DNA of 64,000 nt from Dyella sp. A6 (GTDB lineage: Bacteria; Pseudomonadota; Gammaproteobacteria; Xanthomonadales; Rhodanobacteraceae): the NCBI RefSeq assembly GCF_036320485.1, contig NZ_CP132911.1, forward strand, positions 1,178,001-1,242,000. The letters run 5' to 3'. How positions within the stretch are numbered: position 1 is the first letter of the stretch; each line of letters starts with the position of its first letter. Below are positions 9,001 to 19,403 of this stretch, piece by piece. The notes beneath the pieces are model-generated. The model was not told the DNA's origin, ran no database searches, and saw only the letters and a program-made list of their open reading frames with translations. The position numbers and the translations under genes were made by a program.

Positions 9001-12000
9001 GCAACCTCACGCTGGCCGTGGGCACGCTGACCAGTACCGGCACGCTGGGCGCGTACGGAAGTGCCTCGCTCCGTGCAGGCAATAGCTTCAGCAGCGCGGG
9101 CAACCTGACGGCCGGTGGCGCGTTGAGCATCGCGTCGGCGCAGCTGGTGACCGCCGGCACCGTCGAGGCGGGCGGTGCGTTGACCCTGAGCGGCGGCACG
9201 CTGAGCAACAACGGCAAACTGTATGCGTTGGGCGGCCCATGGACGGCCACGCTGAGCGGCGCGTTCACCAATCAGGGCAGTGGCGACATCTACGGTAGCC
9301 AGGACCTCACGCTCGGCGCGGCATCGTTGGCCAGCGCCGGCGGCATCGAGGCACGGCAAGCCGCAGGCATCACCGTGGGCGGCGCATTCACCAACGGCGG
9401 CACGCTGCAGTCGGATCAGTCCGGCATCAGGGTGAGGGCGTCGTCATTGACCAACACGGGCACGTTCAGCGCCAACCAGGCCCTGCAATGGCAGGTTGGC
9501 GATGCCGTGCAAAACAGCGGCGTGCTGGTTAGCGGTCAGGCGATGACCTTGTCGTCGGGCAGTTTCGACAATCAGGCCGGCGGGCAGATCCAGAGCGGCA
9601 CCGACCTCGCCTTGTCCGCAGTCGCGCTGAACAACGCGGGTACGATCAATGCCAAGGGCCGGGCCACGCTCGGCGGGTCGACCCTGGGCAATGCCGTCAC
9701 GGGGCAACTTATCGCCGCCGGCGCGCTCACCGTGGGCGAAACCGGCAGCGTCAGCAACGCCGGCGTGTTGCAGGCCGGCAGCGACTTCACCCTGACCCAG
9801 GCCGCCTCGCTCACCAACGCCGCGGGCGCCACGTTGTATGCCGGGCAGGATGTCAACCTCACGTTGGGCCAGGCGCTGACCAATGCCGGCATGCTTTATG
9901 CCGCCCGCACCAACACGCTATCGGCGGGCAGCGTCGATAACACCGGCACGCTGCGCAGCGGGAACGACTTGTCGCTGAGCAGCACCGGCGACGTCGTCAG
10001 CAGCGGCGCGATCCAGGCGCAGCAAAGCGTGAACCTGCTGGGCGGCGCGAACGTCACGAACAGCGGCAAGATCTACGCGATCGATGGTGGATTGACGGTG
10101 CAGGCCGCGGGCGCTTTCGGCTCCGCGTCCACCGGGGACATCTACAGCGGTCAGGCCATCGGCTATCAGGTCGGCAGCTTTGCCAATGCGGGCACGCTGG
10201 AAGCCACGCAAGGCGTGAACGCCGCCGTACAGGGCCAGGCCAGCAACAGTGGCGTTCTGCAGGCCGACCACGGCGACGTCGTGATCTCGGCGAACGGGCT
10301 GGTCAACCAGGGCACCCTGAGCGCCAACGGCAACCTGCAGGTGGGTACCAGCGGAGCGCTGGCCAATGCCGGCAAGGTTGTCGCGAACAGCGCACTGACC
10401 TTGACTGGCGCCGACATCGGCAACAGCGGGCAGGTGCAGAGCGGCGGCAACGCCACGCTGCAGGCCGCCGCGATCGACAACAGCGGCCGCCTGCAGTCGG
10501 GTGGCACGCTGGCGATCAGTCACAACGCCACGCTGACCAACGAAGCCGGCGGCCAGCTGCTGGCCGCCGGTGACTTCAGCGCCGACACCGCGTCGCTGCT
10601 CAGCAATGCCGGCGTCATTCAGTCCGGCGGCAACTTGTTCGTCCAGGGCACGGGGGGGCTCGACACGACATCGGGCAGCACCCTGTATGGCGCTGCATTG
10701 ACCACTTTGCGGCTTGGCGGCAGCTTCGCCAACGCCGGCACGGTGTACGGCGGCCAAGGCGTGCAACTTGCCGCGGCCAGCGTGGGCAACACGGGCGCGC
10801 TGCGCAGCGATGCCACACTCGATGTGACCAGCCAGGGCGACGCCAGCAACAGCGGTACCAGCTATGCGGCGGGCAATGCGGGTTGGAACGTCGCCGGCGT
10901 ACTGACCAATACCGGCGTACTGGCCTCCGCCGCCGACACCACGCTCACGGTGGGCAGCCTCGCGGGCAACGGCACTCTGGCCGCGGGGCTACGGGGTGAC
11001 GGCACACTGGGATCGGCTGGCGTGCTCGCCGTGACGGCGACGGGCAGCCTGGCCTCGCAGGGCCGCGCGCTCGCCGCCGGCAACCTGGACTTCACCGGCC
11101 AATCCATCGACCTGACCGGCAGCCAGACGCGTGCCGGCAGCGACATCGCACTATCGGCACGCCTGGGCAACGTCGTCAACACCGGCGGCAACCTCGCCGC
11201 CAATGGCACCGTGTCCATCACTGCGCCAGGCAGCCTGATCAACGGCGGCAGCACGGCGGCGCAGGGCGGCACCATCAGCGGCGCCACGCTCGATCTGACC
11301 GCTGCCAGCCTCGACAACCGATACGGCACGCTGACCCAGACGGGTGCGGGCGACCTGACGCTTGCCTTCGCCGGTGCGTTCGAGAACGCCTACGGCACCC
11401 TTGCCAGCAATGCCGGCAACCTCCGTATCCAGGCCGCCTCGCTGGACAATACCGGCGGCGCCATCCAGCAAGCGGGCGGCGGTGTGCTGACGCTCGATGC
11501 CAACGGCGACCTGACCAACACCCACGGCCGAATCGCCGGCAACGGCGCCTTGAACCTCCAGTCCGGCGGCACGCTCGCCAACAACGGCGGCACGCTGAGC
11601 ATGGCCGGCAACGCCACCGTCAATGCCGTCAACATCAATGACAGCCAGGGCACGCTGATCGCCGGCACCCTCAATGCCACCGCGACGCAGGCGTTCACCA
11701 ACACCGGCGGCACGGTGCAGGCCGCCGGCGCGCTGACGCTAGATGCGGGGTCGCTCGACAACACCGGCGGCTACATCAAGGTCACCGGCGCGCAGGCCCT
11801 GGGCATTGCCGCCGGCAGCGCGTTGACCAATGGTACGGGCGGCTTCATCGGCGGCAACGGTGACGTGACGCTCCAGGCCGGCAGCCTGACCAATGCGGGC
11901 CAGATCTATGCCGGACAGGCGCTGGGCGCGACGGTGCAAGGCGTCCTCAGCAACGACGGCGGTGCGCTGCAGGCGATGGGCTCGCTGAGCGCATCCAGCG

Positions 12001-15000
12001 GCGGGGCCTTCAGCAATCGGTCCGGCCAGACCGAAGCCGGTGCGGGCGACGGCAACGCCACGCTCGGTCTCACGGCAGCCAGTATCGACAACACCGGCGG
12101 GCGCATCGCGGACAGCGGTCGCGGCAGTACCACCGTCAATGGACAGCAGGGCATAGTCAACCAGGGCGGCACCTTGGGTGGGCAGGGCGCTGTCACGCTC
12201 ATCGCCGCCAGCATGGACAACAGCCACGGCGGCCATCTGGTGGCCGGGCAGGACCTGGGCTTCACCTTTGGTGGTATGAACAACGCGGGTGGCATGGTCT
12301 ACGCCGCCGGCAGCCTCACCTGGAACAACGGCAGTGCGAGCCTCGCCAACGCCGGCGGCAACCTCGGTGCGGGCGGCGACCTGTCGCTCACGCTGCAGTC
12401 GCTGGACGACACCGGCGGCGCGGTGGCCGCCAATGGCAACGTGGCGCTCACGGCCAATACCTTTACCGCGCTGGGTCGCGTGGCCGCCGGCCAGAACCTC
12501 ACGTTGACGACGGGCGGCAGCTACACCAACACGACCAGCAGCCAGCTGGTCTCCAACGGCAACCTGACGCTCAACCTGGGCGGCAATTTCAGCAACGTTT
12601 CCGGCGCGACCTTGCAGGCCGTCGGCACCCTGGCCGTCAACGCCAGCAGCATCGACAACGCCGTCGGCGCCACCCTCAACAGTGCCGCCACCACGCTCAC
12701 CACCGGCGGTGCGCTGACCAACGAAGGCAGCATCGAGGGCACTGGCATCACGCTCTCCGCCAACGCCCTCACCAATACCGGCAACATCATAGGCGGCACC
12801 CTCGTCGCCACGGCCGGCAGCCTCACCAACGGCGCGGACCTTGGTACCACGACGACCAACAACCCGTACCAGAGCGCATTGATCGCGGCCGCAAACAGCA
12901 TTGATCTGTACGTGAGCGGCACTCTGCTCAACCGCGACGCCACGGTCTTCACCACCGGCGATCTCACCATCGCCGCCAACCCCGGCGGCGGCCAGGCACA
13001 GGCCGTAACCAACCTGTCCGGCGACATCGAGTCCGACGGCAGCATCACCCTCGACGCCAACCAGTTCACCAACCAGCGGCGGGTGTTCCAGACCACCACC
13101 TATAACCTGACCGCGGCGGAGCAGGCTCAGAACACTGCGACGGGCGCGCCGCTCGCGCGCTATCTCGCCACGGACACGGATCCCAATCACCAGCCGCCCA
13201 ACGTGACTGCGGCCCAGGTGATCGGGAGTGCCGAGTTCGCGAACGCCACGGCGTATTGCAATGCCCACGACAGCGACAGCGGTCGTTGCGTGGGCTACCC
13301 GAATGGCGTGGGAGCGCCGGTGTCCTTCCAGTCCGTCTCCACCGATACGGTGACGTCGGTAACGAAGCTGCTGGCGACCAGTGCGCAGGGCCAGTTGCTG
13401 GCCAGTGGCAACATTACGCTGAATGGCTCGGTGTTGAACGACAAGTCCACCATTGCCGCGGGCAACAATTTGATCATCAACGGCCAGAACGGCAGTGCAG
13501 GCGGCGGCAACACATCCACCGCCACAGTGCAGAACGTGGCTTGGGCACCCACCGCGCAGGTGACGGAGAGCACTCAGGATCAGACCGCCTGGCAGTACCT
13601 GCAGAACAGTCCCCGCACCTGGATCGACGGCGGCTGGTGGACCTACGGCACCACCAACGGCCAGCAGCAGATCTCACTGGCGCCGGGCGCCGCGCCGAGC
13701 TGGGTCACCTACAACGCCGGCGCGGGCTTGGCGGCCAGCATGACCGCCGGTAACACGGTGTCGATCACGGCGCAGACCATCAACAACACGGTCGTCAACG
13801 CGAGTGGCCAACCCGTGCAGGCGGTGATCGGCTTGGGGGCGAACAGTGGCGCGCAAAGCGTAGCCGGCAGTGCCGCCGGCACGGTCGCTAACGCCAGTGG
13901 TACCGGGGGCGGTGTGGGCAGCGTGGCCGTAGGCAGTGCGCCCGGCCAAGCCAGCGGTGGTTCGCTGGGCCTCGCAATGGCGCGGACCATCGATGGTGCG
14001 CCTGCGCTGGGCGCCACGTCGGCGCAGAACCTCGGTACGGCGGCGGCGAGCGCTCCGAATGCCGGTACACCGACTCAGGCGGTGGCCTCCACGAACACCG
14101 CGCCGGCGTCGGCCAGCACCCATACCCCCAGCCACGCCGCGTCCGCCGTGTCGGGTGGTACGGCGGCACCCGCTGCGCCGCAGGTCGTATCCACCCTGGT
14201 CGGCCCCAACGCCAACGTGCGCCTGCCGCAAACCGGCCTGTATACCGTCAACGTACAGCCCGGTAGCCAGTTCCTGGTGGAGAGCAACCCCCAGTTCACG
14301 CAGTACAACAACTTCATCAGCAGCAACTACCTGCTGCAGCAGCTGGGCCTGAACCCGGCCGCCACCGAGCAGCGCCTGGGCGACGGCTTCTACGAGCAGC
14401 AGCAGGTGCTGGCCCAGATCACCGACCTGACCGGCCGACGCTACCTGGCCGACGACACCGATGCGCTGGATCAGTACCGCGACCTGATGAACAACGCCAC
14501 CGACGTGGCCAAGCAGTTCGACCTGTCGGTGGGCGTGGCGCTGACGCCCGCGCAGATGGCCAGCCTCACCCAGGACATCGTGTGGCTGGTCAGCGTGACG
14601 GTGGACGGCCACCAGGTGCTGGAGCCGGTGGTGTACCTGAGCGCGGCCGATGCGAAGCACCTGGCGGCGAGCGGCGCGACGATCGCCGGCAAGAACGTGA
14701 TCCTCGACGCCAGCGGCAACATCAGCAACAACGGCACCATCGCCGCGAGCAACGACGCCCAGCTCACCGCCAGCAACCTGCTCAACAGCGGCACGATCAG
14801 CGCGGGCAACGACCTCAGCATCAACGCCGCACAGAACATCTTGAACGGCGGCACGCTCAAGGCCGGTGGCAACGTGAGCCTGGTGGCCGGCAACGACGTG
14901 CTGAGCGGCGTGAACGTGGCGCAGGGCCTGGGCGCGGTGGCCTTGCCGGGCCTGGGTACGTCGATGGGTCCCGTGGCGCTCAAGGGCCTCGAGCTTCCCG

Positions 15001-18000
15001 GCAGCATCAATGCCGGCGGCAATCTGTCGATCGCGGCGGGCCGGGATCTCTCGTTGGACACGGCGCCGGTCATGGCCGGCGCCAACCTCAGCCTGGCAGC
15101 GGGCCGCGACCTCACCGCGACGGCCACCGCGATCCACGCTGGCGGCGACGCGCAACTGCTCGCGGGCCGCGACCTCAGCCTGCTGGCCACCAGCAGCACC
15201 AACCGCATCGGCACGCCGCACAACAGCATGGAGACCACCACGCACACCGTGGGCACGCTCACTGCGGGCGGCGGGCTGACCCTGCTGGCCGGCCACGACC
15301 TCGTGGGCCAGGGCGCCCAGCTCACCGGCGCCACGCTGAACCTCGCCGCCGGCCACGACCTCAACCTGGCCGCGGTGACCGACAGCACCACACGCACTAC
15401 CCAGAGCATCCAGGGCCACACCGTCATCAACACCGGACAGACCGACCAGAGCGTGCGCGGCACCGCGCTCACCGGCACCAACGGCCTCGCCGTCGCGGCG
15501 GCCCACGACCTCACCGTCACCGCTGGCCAGCTGAGCAGCGCGAACGGCAACGTCGCCCTGACAGCCGGGAACGACCTCAACCTCAATGCCGCGCAGGAGA
15601 ACCACAGCGGCTACCGTGACACCGTCACTGCGCACAGTGGCCTGCTGTCCAGCAGCAAGACCACCACCCACGACGCCACCAGCGACAGCTACGCCATCGG
15701 CACCTCGGTGAGCGGCAACGCCGTGACCCTGGCTGCCGGGCACGACCTCACCACCCAGGCGGCCCAGCTCACGGCTAACGACGCGCTGAGCCTGAGCGCC
15801 GGCCATGACGTGACCCTGGGCGCGGGTGAGCAGACGCACACCAGCGAACACAGCGAAACGCACACCAGCTCCAGCCTGTTCAACACCGGCGCCACGCGCT
15901 TCGGCTCGCTGGACCCGGAGAGCTACAGCCGGCAGAGCCAGAGCAGCACGGCGCAGACCTGGAGCATCGGCAGCACGCTGTCGGGCGACACGGTGACGGT
16001 GGCGGCCGGCCACGACCTGACCGGCACGGCGGTGCAGATCGCCGGCACGCACGACGTGACGCTGGCGGCCGGCAACGACCTCACGCTCGATGCGGGCAAG
16101 GACACCTACAGCGAGACCGACGGCACCAAGGTCAGCCGCACCGGCCTGATGAACGGCGGCGGCTTCAGCGCGCTGATCGGCAACCGCACCACCCAGGCCG
16201 GCACCACGGTGCAGGACACCAGCTACACCGGCAGCCTGGTGGGCAGCACCCACGGCGCGGCGGCGCTCACGGCGGGCCACGACGTGCACATCACCGGCAG
16301 CGACGTGCTGAGCCAGACGGCGACGACGATCGTGGGCCAGAACGTGACCATTGATGCGGCGGTGGGCAGCACCGACACCACGCAGACGCAGAGCGTGCAT
16401 ACCGGGGGGATCCATGTGGGTATCGGTGGTGCCGCTGCGGGCATGGCGGCCACCGCCTACCAGGACGTGCAGGGCGCTAGCCGGAGCAGCAGCGATTCCC
16501 GCCTGAAAGCGCTCTACGCCGCCAAGGCCGCCTATGACGCCAAGGATCTGGCCGGCATGCCGAGCCAGGGCCTGCAAGGCGCCAGCAAAAGCAATCCCAA
16601 TGGCATCAACCTGCAGGTGGGCATCGGCGGCAGTACCGCCAGCAGCCGCACGCTCACCCACGACGAGACAACCTACGGAAGCGCGATCCGCAGTGCAGGC
16701 GATGTCACCATCGCAGCGACGAATGGTGACCTCAACGTGATCGGCAGTCGAGTCGACGGCCAGGACGTGGCCCTGTCCGCCAGCCACGACCTCAACCTGC
16801 TGAGCCAGGCGGAGCAGCACACGCTCAAGAGCACCAACAAGAACGCCAGCGGTGGCGTGGGCCTGCAGATCGGCACCGACGGCATCGGCTTCTACGCCCA
16901 GGCCAGCGTGGGCCAGGGCAAGGCGCACGGCAACGGCACCACGCACACCGACACGGTGGTCGATGCGTCCAACACGCTGAGCCTGCTCAGCGGCAACGAC
17001 ACCACGATCCAGGGCGCGCAGGCCAAGGGGAACACCGTGCTGGCCGATATCGGCCATGATCTCGACGTCACCAGCGAGCAGGACACCGGCGACTACGCCA
17101 GCACGCAGTGGCAGGTCGGCGGCAAGGTGGTGGTGGGCATGGGTGCTAGCGCCAGCGGCAGTGCCAGCTACGGCAAGGTGGACAGCCACTATGCCAGCGT
17201 GACGCAAGCCAGCGGCATCCAGGCCGGTGCCGGTGGCTATCAGCTCACCGTGGGCGACACCACGCACCTGGTGGGCGGTCAGCTGGCCAGCACCGCCGAC
17301 CCAAGCCTGAACCTGCTCGACACCGGCAACCTGATTGCCGAGAGCGTGCACAACGAATCGAAGTACAGCGCCGTGCAGGTCAGCGTGAGCGGAGGCAGCG
17401 GTGGCGCGGGCTTCGGCGGCGGGCTGTCCGTGCAGAACCATCATGCCAGCAGCACCACGCAAAGCGGCGTGGCCGCCGGTACGGTAACGATCCGCAACCA
17501 CCGCGGTCAGGACCTGAGCGGTCTCACACGGGATCAGTCCATCCTGGATGCGAATGGCGTCAAGAACGGCTTCAACGCACAGAAGGTGGCCGAGCAGCAG
17601 GAGGCGGGCAGTCTGGCGGGGTATGTGGGCATGCGTGCAGCGGGCGACATCGAACAGTCCGCAGGTCTGCAAAATGGCAGCGCGGGTGCCATTGCGCTGC
17701 ATACGGTGGTGGGCGGTGCCGCAGCGGCATTGGGAGGAGGTAATGCCCTGCAAGGTGCCATGGGTGCAGGAGCGGGCGAAGCTGCCACGCCCTACCTGGA
17801 AAGCAAGCTCGGAAACACCGGTACAGAACTTGCCACGACGCTGGTCGGCGCCGTGGTCGGCGGCGGTGCGGGTGCCTCCACGGCCTTGGCCGGCGACGAA
17901 TACAACCGGCAACTGCATCCGGACGAAGTCCAGTGGATCAAGAGCCATGCAGCGACATTTGCGCAGCAGCAATGTGGTTGCGACTGGAGTGCGTTGAGTC

Positions 18001-19403
18001 CGGATCAGCAGAGCGCGTTGACCGACCAGGCCACGGCAAGCCTGACACAGCAAGCCTTGAAGGACGTCGACCTGCTCTGGCGGAGCATGCTGTCCAGCGG
18101 TGACAACACGGCGGCCCAGACCTTTCTGGCGAGTGCGCAAGGCACTTTCACGAATGAAACCGGGCAGCAACAAGCGCTGTTCACCACCGAGGGCAATCAA
18201 TACCTGCGTCCGGCACTGTATGCCGATGGCGCCGATGTCGGCTTCTACCAAGCCTATGCGCAGCCGGGGGTGACACGCACACCGTTGAACGGGTTGGCCC
18301 AGGAGACGGGCGGCGCTGCGCTGCAGTTGCAGAATACGTTGCTGACCGATCCCCTGTGGCCCCAGAAAGTGCAGCAGGGACTGTTGCAGTCGATGCAGAA
18401 CTTCGCCAATAACCCGGTAGGCATCGTGAAAGGCTGGTTCCAGCAGAGCGGCAACACGCTGGGTGAGACCGGTGGAGCATGGAGCGGTGCCGGTGCGGCG
18501 GAGCTGAATGCTCTCTATGGACAGGATGTAACGGGCGTCCAGCGCACCCTGCAGGGTCTGGACAGTGCGCTGGTGCTTGGCAACGCCGTAGGCACGGGGA
18601 CGATGGCCGGCGAGCTGAGCGAGCAGGTCATGAAGGGTGCCATGACCGCGGGAACCAAGGCGGCGATGGCGGCAGGGGATGCGGCGGGGGCGGTGGCGTC
18701 CAAGGTCAGCAGCGTATTGAAGAAAGTACCTGGCGTCACCGATGCCGGAGCAGGTGTGGCGTCAGTGGACGATGCAACTTCGACGATCACATGGACGAAT
18801 GGCTTGACCGAGTCAGCCGTACCGGACGGGCAGGGTGGCTGGACGATCAGCGGCACGCAGTCGCAGATGAGCGGCACATCGGTGAACTGGGGTATTGCGA
18901 ATGATGCGCCGACGTGGACGTTGGGGGATAATGTTCCAAACGAAGCAGCAACAGGCATCCCTCAATACACATTCAACGCAGTCGAGAATCCTGGCCCGTT
19001 AGCCAGTATGCCCGGAACTCCGGCGGCGAATTTTTATAGCGGGCAGTACAACATGAGCGTCTCTGATGACGTGACTACGCTCTATCGTGCTGGTTCAGGT
19101 GCGCCAGGTAGTGAGTTGGGGCAGTGGTTCACGACGGAACCACCGCAATCATTGGCACAGGTACGAATCGATAGCGCTGTACAGCCTCAATGGATTGATC
19201 CGGCAACCGGAGTTCTGACCGGTGAGTCGCCAATTGATACTGTTTACGGAATTCAGTTTCCGGCAGGGACTACGATGTACGACGGGCCAGTGGGCTATCA
19301 GGGAGGGGTGTATCTTGGTGGCCCAAATACAAATCAAATTTTCATTTCTAAGCCCTGGAACATTCCTGGTGTACAAGTAATTAGCCGAAACCCCTTGCAA
19401 TGA
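6018..19403 (+). CDS. cdiA: Giant filamentous-haemagglutinin/CdiA-like exoprotein with C-terminal toxin module
   Basis: A 4,461-residue TpsA exoprotein, exported through CdiB to the cell surface. Residues 1-43 form a long extended signal peptide ending in VPTVQA. The TPS secretion domain follows, with the hallmark NPNGI at 151-155 and SCSGCGF just after it. Residues about 290-2600 are haemagglutinin beta-helix repeats, including a duplicated 281-residue unit. An Ala/Pro/Thr-rich linker leads to the conserved segment starting near 2734 (VRLPQTGLYTV, then LGDGFYEQQQVLAQITDLTG, as in many contact-dependent inhibition proteins). A second FHA repeat region runs to about 3800, followed by a pretoxin-like region. 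The last ~140 residues (from about 4321, VENPGPLA) form the toxin: LYRAG with Arg 4357, GQWFTTEPP, and GGPNTNQIFI with Gln 4440. This resembles an ADP-ribosyltransferase fold, possibly TreTu-like, which is inference. I found no VENN motif. The 3' end is AT-richer than the body and overlaps the immunity gene. Confidence 0.93.
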   Translation: MKNANLRQPTGVPAAAVSWHRSLRRHALWAALTLALGVPTVQAQTVTDGGTHTSVIAAPNGVPVVNIAAPNGAGVSHNTYQQFNVGSNGLILNNSGTVSNTRLAGYIGGNLNLGNGQSASLILNEVTSTSPSQLNGAMEVAGHAAQVVVANPNGISCSGCGFINVPRGTLTTGRPLFAGDGSLSGLAVTGGTITIGGNGLPSGSTDQVDLLARAVAINAGVWARQLNVVTGPNRVDYATLATQPLSATGTTPTVALDVSALGGMYANAIRLIGTEAGLGVNSQGEIIAQNGDLTLTSAGQVVLTGKTTATGNVSLTSAQSLTNQGTLAGGGVINLSSGDFTNQGVLYGNNAITLSANGTVGNSGQIEAQSGALTVQAHGAITSIAGSSVYAGGPITLSGASFGNAGTFESAQGFTLQVSDGASNTGSLSADAGNFNLTASTIANTGRFAAGGNAVLNAVTNLTSSGTLVADGAVTLTAPTLSTAGTVQAGSSLNLSGGKLTNDGKLYALNGAWTAALSGGFANQTGGAVYGSQNVTLNAASLTNAGGIEAQQGDAITLTGALTNSGTLQSDQADLALQAASFVNSGTLSAQRNLQLQASGAVQNSGVLVSGQAFNLSSGTFDNQAGGQIQSGTDAAFSGATLSNEGTVDAKGSATLSGSALTNAAGAQWLAAGTLTLNQTGDVSNAGVLQAGGDLSMEHAASLTNGGTLQTLAGNLTLAVDTLTSTGTLGAHGSAVLSASDNLRSTGTLLAGGAITLTAPSLATSGTVQAGSTLGLSGNTLVNSGKLYALGGNWTASLTGAFANQGGGAVYGSQNVTLNAASLTNAGGIEAQQGDAITLTGALTNSGTLQSDQADLALQAASFVNSGTLSAQRNLQLQASGAVQNSGVLVSGQAFNLSSGTFDNQAGGQIQSGTDAAFSGATLSNEGTVDAKGGATLSGSALTNAAGAQWLAAGTLTLNQTGDVSNAGVLQAGGDLSMEHAASFTNGGTLQTLAGNLTLAVGTLTSTGTLGAYGSASLRAGNSFSSAGNLTAGGALSIASAQLVTAGTVEAGGALTLSGGTLSNNGKLYALGGPWTATLSGAFTNQGSGDIYGSQDLTLGAASLASAGGIEARQAAGITVGGAFTNGGTLQSDQSGIRVRASSLTNTGTFSANQALQWQVGDAVQNSGVLVSGQAMTLSSGSFDNQAGGQIQSGTDLALSAVALNNAGTINAKGRATLGGSTLGNAVTGQLIAAGALTVGETGSVSNAGVLQAGSDFTLTQAASLTNAAGATLYAGQDVNLTLGQALTNAGMLYAARTNTLSAGSVDNTGTLRSGNDLSLSSTGDVVSSGAIQAQQSVNLLGGANVTNSGKIYAIDGGLTVQAAGAFGSASTGDIYSGQAIGYQVGSFANAGTLEATQGVNAAVQGQASNSGVLQADHGDVVISANGLVNQGTLSANGNLQVGTSGALANAGKVVANSALTLTGADIGNSGQVQSGGNATLQAAAIDNSGRLQSGGTLAISHNATLTNEAGGQLLAAGDFSADTASLLSNAGVIQSGGNLFVQGTGGLDTTSGSTLYGAALTTLRLGGSFANAGTVYGGQGVQLAAASVGNTGALRSDATLDVTSQGDASNSGTSYAAGNAGWNVAGVLTNTGVLASAADTTLTVGSLAGNGTLAAGLRGDGTLGSAGVLAVTATGSLASQGRALAAGNLDFTGQSIDLTGSQTRAGSDIALSARLGNVVNTGGNLAANGTVSITAPGSLINGGSTAAQGGTISGATLDLTAASLDNRYGTLTQTGAGDLTLAFAGAFENAYGTLASNAGNLRIQAASLDNTGGAIQQAGGGVLTLDANGDLTNTHGRIAGNGALNLQSGGTLANNGGTLSMAGNATVNAVNINDSQGTLIAGTLNATATQAFTNTGGTVQAAGALTLDAGSLDNTGGYIKVTGAQALGIAAGSALTNGTGGFIGGNGDVTLQAGSLTNAGQIYAGQALGATVQGVLSNDGGALQAMGSLSASSGGAFSNRSGQTEAGAGDGNATLGLTAASIDNTGGRIADSGRGSTTVNGQQGIVNQGGTLGGQGAVTLIAASMDNSHGGHLVAGQDLGFTFGGMNNAGGMVYAAGSLTWNNGSASLANAGGNLGAGGDLSLTLQSLDDTGGAVAANGNVALTANTFTALGRVAAGQNLTLTTGGSYTNTTSSQLVSNGNLTLNLGGNFSNVSGATLQAVGTLAVNASSIDNAVGATLNSAATTLTTGGALTNEGSIEGTGITLSANALTNTGNIIGGTLVATAGSLTNGADLGTTTTNNPYQSALIAAANSIDLYVSGTLLNRDATVFTTGDLTIAANPGGGQAQAVTNLSGDIESDGSITLDANQFTNQRRVFQTTTYNLTAAEQAQNTATGAPLARYLATDTDPNHQPPNVTAAQVIGSAEFANATAYCNAHDSDSGRCVGYPNGVGAPVSFQSVSTDTVTSVTKLLATSAQGQLLASGNITLNGSVLNDKSTIAAGNNLIINGQNGSAGGGNTSTATVQNVAWAPTAQVTESTQDQTAWQYLQNSPRTWIDGGWWTYGTTNGQQQISLAPGAAPSWVTYNAGAGLAASMTAGNTVSITAQTINNTVVNASGQPVQAVIGLGANSGAQSVAGSAAGTVANASGTGGGVGSVAVGSAPGQASGGSLGLAMARTIDGAPALGATSAQNLGTAAASAPNAGTPTQAVASTNTAPASASTHTPSHAASAVSGGTAAPAAPQVVSTLVGPNANVRLPQTGLYTVNVQPGSQFLVESNPQFTQYNNFISSNYLLQQLGLNPAATEQRLGDGFYEQQQVLAQITDLTGRRYLADDTDALDQYRDLMNNATDVAKQFDLSVGVALTPAQMASLTQDIVWLVSVTVDGHQVLEPVVYLSAADAKHLAASGATIAGKNVILDASGNISNNGTIAASNDAQLTASNLLNSGTISAGNDLSINAAQNILNGGTLKAGGNVSLVAGNDVLSGVNVAQGLGAVALPGLGTSMGPVALKGLELPGSINAGGNLSIAAGRDLSLDTAPVMAGANLSLAAGRDLTATATAIHAGGDAQLLAGRDLSLLATSSTNRIGTPHNSMETTTHTVGTLTAGGGLTLLAGHDLVGQGAQLTGATLNLAAGHDLNLAAVTDSTTRTTQSIQGHTVINTGQTDQSVRGTALTGTNGLAVAAAHDLTVTAGQLSSANGNVALTAGNDLNLNAAQENHSGYRDTVTAHSGLLSSSKTTTHDATSDSYAIGTSVSGNAVTLAAGHDLTTQAAQLTANDALSLSAGHDVTLGAGEQTHTSEHSETHTSSSLFNTGATRFGSLDPESYSRQSQSSTAQTWSIGSTLSGDTVTVAAGHDLTGTAVQIAGTHDVTLAAGNDLTLDAGKDTYSETDGTKVSRTGLMNGGGFSALIGNRTTQAGTTVQDTSYTGSLVGSTHGAAALTAGHDVHITGSDVLSQTATTIVGQNVTIDAAVGSTDTTQTQSVHTGGIHVGIGGAAAGMAATAYQDVQGASRSSSDSRLKALYAAKAAYDAKDLAGMPSQGLQGASKSNPNGINLQVGIGGSTASSRTLTHDETTYGSAIRSAGDVTIAATNGDLNVIGSRVDGQDVALSASHDLNLLSQAEQHTLKSTNKNASGGVGLQIGTDGIGFYAQASVGQGKAHGNGTTHTDTVVDASNTLSLLSGNDTTIQGAQAKGNTVLADIGHDLDVTSEQDTGDYASTQWQVGGKVVVGMGASASGSASYGKVDSHYASVTQASGIQAGAGGYQLTVGDTTHLVGGQLASTADPSLNLLDTGNLIAESVHNESKYSAVQVSVSGGSGGAGFGGGLSVQNHHASSTTQSGVAAGTVTIRNHRGQDLSGLTRDQSILDANGVKNGFNAQKVAEQQEAGSLAGYVGMRAAGDIEQSAGLQNGSAGAIALHTVVGGAAAALGGGNALQGAMGAGAGEAATPYLESKLGNTGTELATTLVGAVVGGGAGASTALAGDEYNRQLHPDEVQWIKSHAATFAQQQCGCDWSALSPDQQSALTDQATASLTQQALKDVDLLWRSMLSSGDNTAAQTFLASAQGTFTNETGQQQALFTTEGNQYLRPALYADGADVGFYQAYAQPGVTRTPLNGLAQETGGAALQLQNTLLTDPLWPQKVQQGLLQSMQNFANNPVGIVKGWFQQSGNTLGETGGAWSGAGAAELNALYGQDVTGVQRTLQGLDSALVLGNAVGTGTMAGELSEQVMKGAMTAGTKAAMAAGDAAGAVASKVSSVLKKVPGVTDAGAGVASVDDATSTITWTNGLTESAVPDGQGGWTISGTQSQMSGTSVNWGIANDAPTWTLGDNVPNEAATGIPQYTFNAVENPGPLASMPGTPAANFYSGQYNMSVSDDVTTLYRAGSGAPGSELGQWFTTEPPQSLAQVRIDSAVQPQWIDPATGVLTGESPIDTVYGIQFPAGTTMYDGPVGYQGGVYLGGPNTNQIFISKPWNIPGVQVISRNPLQ
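7593..9054 (+). repeat. Near-identical tandem duplication inside cdiA (843-bp period)
   Basis: The segment 7593-8211 recurs at 8436-9054 with only about five base differences that I could count, at an offset of exactly 843 bases (281 codons). A third, clearly diverged unit continues in the same register from about 9279 (TGGCGACATCTACGG against TGGCGCCGTCTATGG). Frame is preserved throughout. The near identity implies recent duplication or gene conversion of a beta-helix unit. Confidence 0.9.

Noticed and set aside
13674..18251. A 1,525-codon minus-strand open frame inside cdiA
   Set aside because: It is a shadow of the repetitive GC-rich exoprotein gene; it has no recognisable domains, and the composition is typical of antisense frames.
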